NCBI RefSeq assembly: GCF_003945595.2
Contig: NW_024104521.1
Span: forward strand, 496,001 to 560,000
DNA: 64,000 nt
Reading direction: 5' to 3'
DNA from: Pipra filicauda
Taxonomy: Eukaryota > Chordata > Aves > Passeriformes > Pipridae
The position numbers and the translations under genes were made by a program. Of the stretch, positions 43,251 through 55,200 are shown one piece after another. Below the pieces are notes generated by a model, which had not been told where the DNA came from, did no database searches, and saw nothing but the letters and a program-made list of their open reading frames with translations. Numbering within the stretch: the first letter of the stretch is position 1; each line of letters starts with the position of its first letter.

Positions 43251-46200
43251 GAGGTAGGATCGAGAGAGAGTGGAGCTACCGCGCGATTATCCCGGCTGTA
43301 CGTGCTCTTTCTGCGCGCCAGAAGCTCAGATTCAGTTTCCTGAGTAGGGAATATGTGATTCCACATGCATGTGCTCTGTAATTAATATTAAATGCCCCTT
43401 GTTCTCCAAAGTGTTCTAGCTTATCATTTTAATTCGGCTGTGGGACAGTCCTCTGTCTTTTGACATAGTTGGCATCATTGAAAGGTTTAAATTGTTGCTG
43501 AAGCTGCAGAATAAAGTAACTTTTTTTGCATTTCTCACTAGTGACAGAATTTGTCTGCATTTCTGGCAGGTCGGTTAAGGTAGGTGGTTGAAAGCCAGCA
43601 AGAAAAATGGTTTATTCCCAGCATAATAGTTGGTTTGAAATCGTTCTGATTCCTGTGATGTGTTGCTATTTTTGTACCTATAATGACTTTCCAGTAGAAG
43701 AACAAAGTGATTAACAGATGAAATGGAGAGGGAAACAGGCAGTTTATCAAACTCAGTATCTGCATTGTTTTACAGAATGTCTTTTGTTTATATCTTAAAA
43801 AGAAAAGACTGTTTGGCTTCTGCAAATGTCTCTGTGTGAGCTGCATTAGGCCCAGTTAAGTCTTTATTTTTTAGCATCTACTAGGGCTTAGATACAGTCA
43901 GCATGGAGAAAGATCTCTTTACTTTGCTAATAGCTTAAAATTCTGTGAAGATAGAGGCTAAATTGAAAGCTTTGGAGACAGATATCAGTGAAGAGAAACA
44001 CAGGTTGTAACAGCATGTTTTCTCATATTCCTGCTGATACATGTGGACCATGGATCACCTGTTCATCCAGGTTTATATTGGAACTACTGAGTATGCCGTA
44101 ATTGTTTTTCTGGTGGTGCTAGTTACGTTGTTGGTCACCTCTGCATATATTTTGTTGCAGGTGTTCTTGAGCTTACTATGCATAAAACAAAGCAAGAAAA
44201 TGGCCTCTGCCCAATGAAGCCATCAAACAGTGGTTAGGAGTTACCAGTCTAACGATAATAAGTGTACAGGAAAAAAAGGCATAGGGGAGTGTTTTAAAAA
44301 AAAAAAAGGCAGGCAAACAAAAAACCACCACCGACAGAAAAACAAACCTGTGGTGAATGAGGTTAATGGTAGTGAGTGAAAACATCTGTCTCGTTAGTGA
44401 CTCAGGGAATTATAAGGTTAAGAGTAAAACAGCAATTAACTTCAGAAGTATAGGTAAATACTTAAAACATAGGGCAGTGGTTAACAGACTAGAGGGATGG
44501 TGAGATTAAAGCAGTGAGGTGGAGAATTTGGATCTTTTGTAGAAAAGGCAGAGGAGAATTGGCCAAATACTGGTTGTACACTCTGAGAATGTGAAGAGTT
44601 TATGACAGATATCAAATTCACTGTTTTGCAGAGTAATAAGAGCTAAGATTACTGAGTGCAAAGCTTTCATGCTCTGCCTCTAGGATGTCCTGGCTTTTAG
44701 TGATGGAGAATGTGGTAACTGGGACGAGGTATTTGGCATGATCTGTTGACTTTGTATCAACCTGACACACAGTCCTGATGGAGTAATACAAAACCAGGTC
44801 GATTTTCTGTTGGACAGAAAGATCCAAGAGTCGTCACTAGCTGGTGACAGTAGTAACCTAAGAAATGTGGAGACAGATGGAAAAGTATCACTTCAGATTA
44901 GCCTGTTCTCTTCAGCCTTATTTAATTAGTTTTTGTTAGCTGAATTTCCTTTTGTTATAGTAGGCTCTGCTCTGCTTCAGGCTTGTGGGTCTGAAAGAGA
45001 AGTATATGTAAAGCGAAACTGTTCTGAATGAGTTATGAGACGTAGGTGGTATTCATTGGGTCCCACGTGGTTTTGTTCCTTTTGTGGGTTCTTGAGCTTC
45101 TGCAGGGCAGCATCAGTCAAAATGAGTAAGCTGTGGTGAGAATGAGAAATTCATTCTGGGTTAAATAAACCTGGAGGTTTTCAGGCCTCACAACCACTCT
45201 CTCGTTGTTCCCCTGTTTAACTCCTCTGTTTGCCACTGGGCAGTTGTGAGGAGCAGTAGTTGCTCAACTTTGCCACGTTGTGGTGCCAGGCAGTCTGAGA
45301 TTGCTCTTTGACAGACTAATTCTTAAACTTGAGCCTGCTTTAAGCTGCTTAAAAGAGCATTGCACACTTAACATGTAATTGAGATACCTGTTAATATGTA
45401 GAAAATGCTTCGGTTGCATCAGTTTGGAGTTTTGAAAGGTGATAGGAGTGTGGTTTTGGCCTCAGTGAGACCAAATATTTACAGATTTAGAGCATTGAGT
45501 AGCTCTGGAAATGAAGATACTGTCTGCCTTTTGAACTGGTGTTCTGTGGGAACTCGTGAGCTTTGTGTATTAGGAACATCATTCACCATGGAGTGGCCAT
45601 GCTGTTTGAAAATAAGAGCTTATTAAATTTCATGTTATTTTAGTCTCTGGTCTTTGCAAGGGCTGCCAAGCTGAAGCTTTGTTTTCAAGTGCCCACTTGT
45701 GGTTGAACTGTTTGCACATGGGTCTAAGTGAATTGGCTTAAGAGTGCATTGAGGGTGCTTTTTTAATTGTTTCTAGAATGGGAGGATTAGATTTAAAACC
45801 AGAAGCAATTACAATTTCTATGGAATTCCAAGACTTTCAGTACAATCTGTTCTAAAATCACTTGTGTAGAGGCTTTTATATATGATTATTCACAGACATA
45901 GCATTAGCTTGTAAAATGTGGGAACTTTAAAGTAAGATACCAGCTTGCAAGTTAATTTTGACAAGGAGCCTATAAACTGAATAAAAGGAATGAAATCCTA
46001 ATTTTTTTTTAATTACGCAGCATCTCCCCCACTATGTATTTATATACTCTGTGTATATAAATTCTAATCTGTGCCACCAGTTAAGCATTTTCAAGATACT
46101 AAATATTTTCAAATGTCTTCAGTATTCACCTTACAATTAAATCTATTTTGTAGGTGTCTGGAGTGATAGTTTAATTAGGTTATGATTGTTCGGTCTGTTG

Positions 46201-49200
46201 CTATAATAATGCTGACTTGACTTGTCAAGGGCATATGCTCAGGAACACAGGTTGTATTCTGAAAACTAATTGCTTCAGTGGCCAAAACTATGAGACCTTA
46301 GATCATAAGAAATGAAACAAGTTATAATTGCATTTTAAATTTAGATCAGTTGAGGTTATTACACTTCCCTAATGCTAACTAGTTTTTTTTCCTTTCTGCT
46401 TTGGGAAGCTTTTTGATGAATGTAGCAGAAGAGTTTCATGGAGCAGGCATAATCTAACTGGATAATTTTAATCTTGTTTCCCATAGGATTTTATGGAAGA
46501 CCTTGGGTGATGGAGCAGAGGAAAGAACTTTTTAGAAGGCAAGTCATGCTTCCCCTTACTGCAGCACATTCCATCGCAATGAAATCATAATCTTCCACTT
46601 AAGCCTGGAAAGAATTATTGTTCTAACCTAGAGAAACTTTTTGCCTAATATCTGTATTCTTAGGGACTCATGTTCACCTTTTTATCTTGCACGAACCGAA
46701 TTTGTCCACTATAATTTGTGCTTAAAGTTATTGTGACTTAACAGTATAACGCAGTGTTCAATGAAGAAAAAAATAGATCAAGTAAAAGAATAAGATGAAG
46801 TGAAACCTAGAATTCCTGAATTTGTAGGCTATTTGAAGGCTTTTTTCCTATGTTTGTAGACTTCAGAAGTGGGGACTGAATACATACCTGTATGCTCCAA
46901 AGGATGACTACAAGCACAGGATGTTTTGGCGAGAAATGTACTCTGTGGAGGAAGCAGGTAATTGCCTTTATTTCTCCTCTGTGTTTTCTATAAAGAGACT
47001 TTAGAATTAATTGGTTATTGCTATGTATACTTATGTGTGTATAATCACAGTAGCCATTCCCAAAAGTGACTGGAGACCTCTTTCTTAATAGTCTGCAGGT
47101 GTATTTTTTGCAGCTTTGGAACAAGCATGGATTTACTTTTAACTATAACTGCAGATGATGTCTGAAATTGCTTTAAGGCTTTGTCTTACAAGATTTACTT
47201 TTTTTTTTCAAGGGAAATTATTCCTCTGGCTCTTGAACATCTGCACCATATTTGAAGTAGAAATTTATTTGCTTCAGAAAAGAGAAAAAAGATTGAGCAA
47301 ATAGCATGTCCCTTTGTGTGATTCATTAAGCCCTTGTCTCAATGAAGAAAGTACCTATTAAAAAAACAACTCTTGACTAGTTAGTTAGAACATAAGACCT
47401 GTTCATGCTGATGTGAGGCTTTTTATCCACCTCTGGCATTTTTGGGATCTTTGGTGTTTTATTAGACTGAGGGGATTGTAGTTTTCCTTGGGTGGGGGGA
47501 AAAATTATACTCTTGAAATTAAATAATCCTTCTTGGAGGCCACTTTGAATCAGTGCAGAAATATAATCTAAAGGTTACTGCAAGGTAATTGCCAATAGCA
47601 GCAAAGATTGTTAAATATTCTAAAAGTAATTCTTATTATTCATTGTATGGAAGATGAAATTTCAGGTTTGCTTCTTAAAGCAACTACTTGTGCACAGTGG
47701 TGTTAAAACCCATGTTTTCCACGTGCCCTAAGTTTCAGTGATATGAGCGGTACATGAACCCCTGTCACACAGTGTGATACTTCTGCACTGAATTGTCTGT
47801 TAGTATGTGTGGGGAAAGTGAGTAATAATTCTAGAACTGTTGGTGTGCATACTGTGGAAACAGACTATATCTGTATTTGTCTCATGGTACTGAGATAAAG
47901 AGAATTTTAAAAATATTGATAGAACTTTAACATGGAAAATAAGAATACAAGGACAGTTGTTGCATTCCTTTTGGCATAATTTCTGAGAACTCTTGCAAAT
48001 AATTTGGTGCTCCTTGCTGTGTTAATTTCAAGAAATTCCAGCAATTTTTTAAAAATTCTGATAGAAGAGGCTTCTGAACTTCGTAATTTACTTAAAATGA
48101 TGCCCAAGAATTTTTTTTAATTGTTGGGTCCCTCTACAATATTTCAATTTGATTTCCAGAGCAGCTAATGACTCTGATCTCAGCTGCACGAGAACATGAA
48201 ATAGAGTTCATCTATGCAATTTCACCTGGACTTGACATCACTTTCTCCAATCCTAAAGAGGTATCCACATTGAAACGTAAGCTGGACCAGGTAAGTGTGA
48301 CACAAACAGAGCAGTTGCAGCACTGCTTGGTTTGGAAGCTCCAATACCTTGCTTACTCTTGCAGCTTTTCAGCACGTTCTTGAACCTTTTCAGCACTAGT
48401 GTTACTTTTGGTGCCTCTGAACAATTCCGATGGGTGTGTTTGGGTTGCATTGCAGAAGTGGCCAGCGATCACCTAGATTTTTAATAAAGTCTCATCTTGT
48501 ATGGGATTCTGAAGGCTATTTTTGTCTTCAGAGTATTTTGGAATCTTGAAGCCAGGATGCACTGCTAAAGCAAGAACTCTTGCCTGCAACAAACGCCTTT
48601 GCAGGCAGACCTGACATGCACATCTTCTTTGTTCTCTTAATTGACTCCTCTCCTTTGTCCAAGAGCTATTACAGAATTAGCTTTTTTCCCAGCTGTCTGT
48701 TCTGCGAGATCAGCTTTGGGTTGTTAAAACTGGAACAGATTGCAGGTCTTTAGAGGTCTAATCTTTGAGAGAAGCAGAGCTACGGGCCAGAGATAGGCAT
48801 TCATTGTGAATAGAAACCAAAGTCTCTCTTGCCTCCACTACCTTCTCTCCTCCATTCCTATAGCTTTCCCTTTAAGATTAAGATTAGATTTAAAAATTTT
48901 AGTTTGATTTAAAAAGAAAATGAAAATAATTTAACAAATTAAACCTTTTGCTCTTGTCTCTTGTATTAGGTTTCCCAGTTTGGCTGCAGATCTTTTGCAC
49001 TGCTGTTTGATGATATCGATCATAACATGTGTGCAGCAGACAAAGAAGTTTTCAGTTCTTTTGCTCATGCTCAAGTCTCGATCACAAATGAAATTTATCA
49101 ATATCTAGGAGAACCAGACACATTCCTTTTCTGTCCTACAGGTAAAATGAGAGGAATCATTTGGTTCAGCCTCAGTCTTATTGGTTGGAAAGCTGGTTTA

Positions 49201-52200
49201 GCATTTAATAACTGCCTTAAGGAGTATTTTGGGGTTGACTGAAGAAATTCACTTACAAAGAAAGGTTCGGTTATTCAAATATATGCAAAGTTTTTGCCAA
49301 ATCTACCCAGCTGTGAAAGGCTTAATGCCAAGCAAAGAAGGCAGCTTGATAGAATGGTTAAGGGAAGTTTTTTGGGTTTTTTTTACTTAAACCAAAATCT
49401 TTTTGCCTCTTGAATTGGCTGGCTGTTAGTTTCTTAGAATTTTCTTAAAGTAGAGGTACAGTCTGTGCTCACTGCTGTCACTGGCTCCTATTTTTAATAA
49501 GATTACCTACTTCAGTAGTCACTGACTTATTTATTTATTAAAAAAAAAGATTACTTGCACTTGGGTCCAGTCATTGCTTTTTGAATTGCAAACTTCCTCT
49601 AATACCTTTGAGGTACTGGGGAGAAAATTATATGTTCAGAAGTGTGGATGGTTGCAAGGAAGATTCAATTCAGTAGCAATGTTGTTATTGTTAATTAGTT
49701 TATCCCCTTACACTGTAGTAGTTTGGTCCTGTTGCAGACCTTCAGTTTAACTTTAAAGAGATATGTGTTCCAGTGTTAATATTTTTAGATATTTGCATTT
49801 CATAATCAGTCTCGGGGTTTTCCAGTTCTCTTGCATTTTGTCTGCTGTAACCTGGCCTTCTGTTTATGGACTTTATTAGTTTTTTTTCTAATTTTGACAT
49901 TGGAGCAATTTTAAATAAATTCTGTACCTTTTGTTTCTGGTCTTTATGTGAAGTATCATTCATAATGTCCTTTTTATTTGTACTTTAGACTTTCAGGCCT
50001 TACCTGATTAATTTTATGGATGTTTCTCATTGCTTCCCTCAATGTGTTTGTGGGACAGTTGGGTATGTTGTCACACGTGTGCATCCTTCTAACAACAGTG
50101 ACATTCTCTTTTCCTGTGCAGAGTACTGTGGAACTTTCTGTTATCCAAATGTTGCCCAATCACCGTATTTACGGACTGTAGGAGAAAAGCTGCTCCCTGG
50201 CATCGAGGTGTTATGGACAGGTAAAAAGTTTGGTGGCTTGTTTCTTTTAATTCACTGTTGTTGTTAAAAAATTTTCTCATAAGTATTTAATAAAATAAAC
50301 TTTCCAGCTACTTGGGGATTGAATCTTCGAGTAGATGCAAAGCCCGCTGATTATCCTGTTTCCCTCTTAGGTCCAAAAGTTGTATCCAAAGACATTCCAG
50401 TAGAGTCCATAGAAGAAGTTTCTAAGATCATCAGGAGAGCACCAGTTATCTGGGATAACATTCATGCTAATGATTATGATCAAAAGAGGCTTTTTCTTGG
50501 GCCTTACAAGGGTCGGTCAACTGAGCTCATCCCTCGACTAAAGGGAGTTCTGACCAATCCAAACTGTGAATTTGAAGCCAATTATGTTGCCATTCACACA
50601 CTTGCAACCTGGTACAAGTCTAACATGAATGGAGTGAGAAAAGATGTGGTGATGAGTAAGTATGCATAAATGTTTGCTGGATCTGTGCTTAACCATATGA
50701 ATCATACTGGCTTTTGGTGTTTTTAATGATTCTATCCTTTCTTCACCAACTTTTTCTTCTTATGATCACCTAGCCTTTTCTGTCCCATAAGTAAGTGTCA
50801 GTTGCCTGAAAGGTAATGAGCATTGAGCTTGCTTTATTGACTTCCTGGCACATATTATCAGAGAATTTCTTAGCCTTGAGAGGTATGTATGGTTGTATAA
50901 TTAACACTCTCAGCAAGGAGTTTTAATGCCCAAATTTGACGTGTGTCCATGGATATGATGTCATTGGAATAGAAGCAGTTCAGATCAAAAGAAACCTTGA
51001 ATGCCAGAGTGTCTGGTTTCTGCACACTGTTTCTGTGTCAACGTTGACGGTCACCATAATTTTCCATTTTGGCTAATACTTTGTGCTTCTTTGCGAAGAA
51101 GGCCTGTCATAGTTATTGAATGCCTTGTCTAACACAGCTTTTTTATTTTTATTATTTTAAATTAAACTTGCTTGATAACTTTTTAAAATTTGTCTCTAGC
51201 TGATACTGAAGACAGTACCGTTTCAATCCAGATTAAGTTGGAAAACGAGGGGAGCGATGAAGATATTGAAACGGATGTTCTGTACAGCCCACAAATGGCC
51301 CTGAAATTGGCCTTAACAGAATGGTTGCAGGAATTTGGGGTACCTCAGCAATACAGCAGTGAGTATGATTTGGTATCATTCTAGGGTCGATAAAAAAAAT
51401 GGGGTTAGATGTTCAGTACTTGCATCTAAATTAAAAATATTTTATAGATCCAGGCAATTCACTTACTTTTCAGCTGGAAATATTTTCTACCTCAGTAATT
51501 GGGAAAACCTTAATAAAAAAGTAAGAATGCTTGATGTTCAGTGCCTGTAGCGCTCTGATCAACAGAAGCAACCTTGATGCATGATCCCTTGGCACTTCTG
51601 ATGATAGACAGGAAAGAGTCTGGATCTTGCTAGTCCTGCTTGTTACTACACTTCCATGGAATCTGAGAGAATAGGAAGTATAGTGGTTTTTTTGGAGTTG
51701 GTGTTAAATTATTATCAACACTAGTTCTGGTCCTGAAGAGTTCATGTTTTTCCAGTTGTTTTAAGATAGTTCTATTTTTCTGCGTTTCTGTCTACAGAAA
51801 CCAGCTGGGTTCCTTCCAGCATTGTAGACCTTTCTTGTAGCAATGGGAGCTTGGGACCTGAGGTAAAATCTGTTTTTCTCAAATGTGGGTTTCAGCTGGT
51901 CAGAGTGGAATGGAAGAGCCTGTCTCCCAACTCTGCCCTGGGGCATTTATCCTTTTCAACTGCTGTAGAGTTTTGTGTCTTTCTAAAACTCAGTTGCAGC
52001 AGAAACATTGGCTGAGGAATAGTAATTAAGATATCATCTTCCTCCATTTTCACAGAACAGTTTAAGTTGGAAGGGACCTCTTGAAATCTAATCTTGAGAT
52101 ATATCTTGAGTCTAACCACCTTGCTCAAGCAGGGTGAGTTAGAACAGGTTGTTCAAGACTGTGTCCAGTCAGGTTTTGAATTCAGTTTTCCCTACGTTAA

Positions 52201-55200
52201 AAACATTTTTAAAACATTTAAGCAAAGTCCTTTTATTTTGAAGTGTTCTTTATATCCAAAGGCAACTTTAACAAGTCAGTTGATGCAGAGGGAAAAGTAG
52301 TGACTTTAAGAGCTTTTTATTCTGGTGGCATAGTCAGAAATGCTGCTGGTAGTGCATAAATAAAATATTAATTAATTTTCCTAACTTCCCCCCATCCTGT
52401 CTTTGCTTACCAGTTATGTGCAAGGGAAACTTGCAAAAACCAAAACTAGTAGTTAGAATTACAGTGACAGAAGTGAACAGGCAAAATACCAACAGGAAGC
52501 TGCGCTGATTGGATGCTGCAGTAATAAAATCACCTGTGATTTGTAGAAGTTGCCGATTTGAATGTTAGTTGACAGATACTGAGAACTCTAAACTTATTTC
52601 TTCTTATTCTCAGGTAGGCAAGTGGCCCACAGTGGTGCTAAAACCTCTGTAGGGGATGTAGGGCCACTGGTGGCACCGTCCTCTTTAAATGCAGCAACGG
52701 TGGTTACCACGGTGTACCAAGAACCCATCATGAGTCAGGGCGCAGCGCTGAGCAGCGAGTCACCGGCCTTGGTCAAGGAGGAGGAGAAGAAGCAATCTGA
52801 TGAGGAACCAATGGACATGGTGGTGGAAAAACAAGATGACTCAGACAAGAATGCTAACCAGATACTGACGGATATTGCCGAAGCCAAGATGGCAGAGGAG
52901 CTGAAGCCAATGGATACAGATAAGGAGAGTATAGTTGAGTCAAAGTCTCCAGAGATGTCTATGCAGGAAGACTCTGGTAGTGACATTGCACCTATGCAGA
53001 CTGATGAGCAAATTAACAAAGAACATTTTGTGCCTGGGCCGAATGAAAAGCCTCTTTACACAGTAGAACCAGTGACTTTAGAGGACTTGCAGCTTCTTGC
53101 TGACTTGTTTTACCTTCCTTATGAACATGGGCCCAAAGGCGCACAGATGCTGAGGGAATTCCAGTGGCTCAGAGCAAATAGCAGTGTTGTCAGTGTTAAT
53201 TGCAAAGGAAAGGATGCTGAAAAAGTAAGTGTGAATCCTGTTTCTGTCCTTCTAAATGAAAATCTTGAGCAATTTTATTTGTTGTCTGTAATAGAGACTG
53301 ATGTTCTAATTCCTAGGGCCTGAAGGGTAATGTATAACCAACCACAGGTCACAGTAATTTTCATTCCTCCAGTGGAATCTACAGTTTTAAGCCTGTAGTG
53401 CCATGTTGCTGTGAAGGCAGTCTGGTGTCTGCATTTGGCCAATGTTCCCTGTACTGACCTCATTTTAACAGCCATAGAGGATATCTGTGAGTCACGTGTG
53501 GTGTGGTAGTCAATGCTAGTAAAATGAAGTAATGAATTATATAGTCTTCCTCCATATTTAGAGTACCACTCCTCCCTAGAAGCCTGTGTTTGATCCTGTG
53601 GATCTTTTTCATAGATAGAAGAATGGCGTAACCGAGCAGCCAAGTTTGAAGAGATGTGCAGCTTGGTGATGGGGATGTTCACTCGCCTCTCCAATTGTGC
53701 CAACAGGACAATCCTTTATGACATGTACTCCTACGTCTGGGATATCAAGAGTATTATGTCAATGGTGAAATCTTTTGTGCAGTGGTTAGGTAGGTGCATT
53801 GGGAGCCATTATAATCCCAGACAGCATATTTTTTATGTGTGTTTTTAATTAGCCCACGGGGAAAACTGAAGTATTAGGCAAATGTGCTTTCTTGGATGGG
53901 GGTCTGGTTTGACCCTGTTTTAAAGGTTTTCCTGTCTTGCTATTTGAAGCAATGCTTGCAGTGAGTTTGCTTTACTATTATAAGTGAAGTCTGCTGGATG
54001 GTTAAGATTGGAGACCTTGATTTTCTTCTTGGGCTAATGAAACTTGAATCTCATCTGACACGTAAGTGTTGACTTTAACTTACTCTTGACTGAATGCACA
54101 CTGGACTATGCCATTAACTCCTTGGATACCCCGCTGTATGATTGGAAATGACACTACGAAATGTGACCACATCAGCCATCTGCTGTTTGCTCTGTCTTGA
54201 TAACATTATTGCTGTCTTCAACAGACCTTTGTGGGCTTGGCCATGAGGAAGCTGATCCTCCCAGCCCTGTGCGCATGCGAGCTCTAGCATAAGGCTATTC
54301 TGGTGCAAAATAAGTTCTTTTAAACACTTTCCAAATTGCTGATTTTTTTTTTAATTTTTTTTTTTTTTTAGTAATGGGTGGAAATTGTGGAGCTCTCTAG
54401 ACAGATTTAGTCTGAGACTTAAAATGATCTTGAAACAGGTTTTCCTTTTCTTTTTTCTGTTTTTTTTTTTTTTTATGTGTGGCTCTTTCTTGTTTGTTTG
54501 TTTCGTTTTTTTTCCTGAAAGATTTTTGGGGGATCCTAAGTTGGCAGATAGCACCAGCATGGCCTGGGTAATTCTAGTGACCTCATTTCACTTTCAGGTT
54601 TCAATACAACTGTAAGGAATATGCTGTGGAGTTTCTTGACATACACAGCAGACAGCAAAGCTGATGGTCTTAAGTCACACTTTCTGTAACTGTCACAAAC
54701 CTCACAGTGGTTGACCATTACACAACCTTGGTCTAGTCCTAGTGTTTGGATTGTCTTTAAATTATATTCTTAAACACTGGCAGGTGTAAGCAGGGACAGA
54801 GAAGACCTGTTAAATCATCAAGTCAGTCCACGCCCAACAACTTACTGTGTTTTGTGCTTATTAAATATCTGATCCCAATATGTATAGTTGAAAAAGAAGA
54901 AGTTGAGAAGAGAGCTTTTAAGACTACCTTCTGCAAAGTACAGAGAAGAAGACTAGCGTGGGTGGAGAACTCAGCAGCATTGTAGTATGTTAACATTTCT
55001 CTAACAACCTCATGCTGTTTAAAAACTTTAGTTTGTGAATTTTAAGTGTAACACAACTCCCCCAACTTTACTATTCTTGCTGTATGTTGACCTTTAACTA
55101 GACAGAATGCTCTCTTCTTGATAGCTTAATCAGCTTAAAACTCCAGGCCAAAGCTCTATAAAGAGAACAGTGATTCTTGTAATCTCTGAATGTTTAGGAC

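Noticed and set aside
44280..44305. A-run in OGA intron 1 as a retroposon tail
   Set aside because: No poly(A) signal or recognisable body sequence precedes it. Treated as simple sequence.
54114..54308. - strand 64-codon open frame in OGA intron 10
   Set aside because: Short, with no splice or poly(A) context. A few CpGs nearby hint at an old insert, but nothing identifies it.
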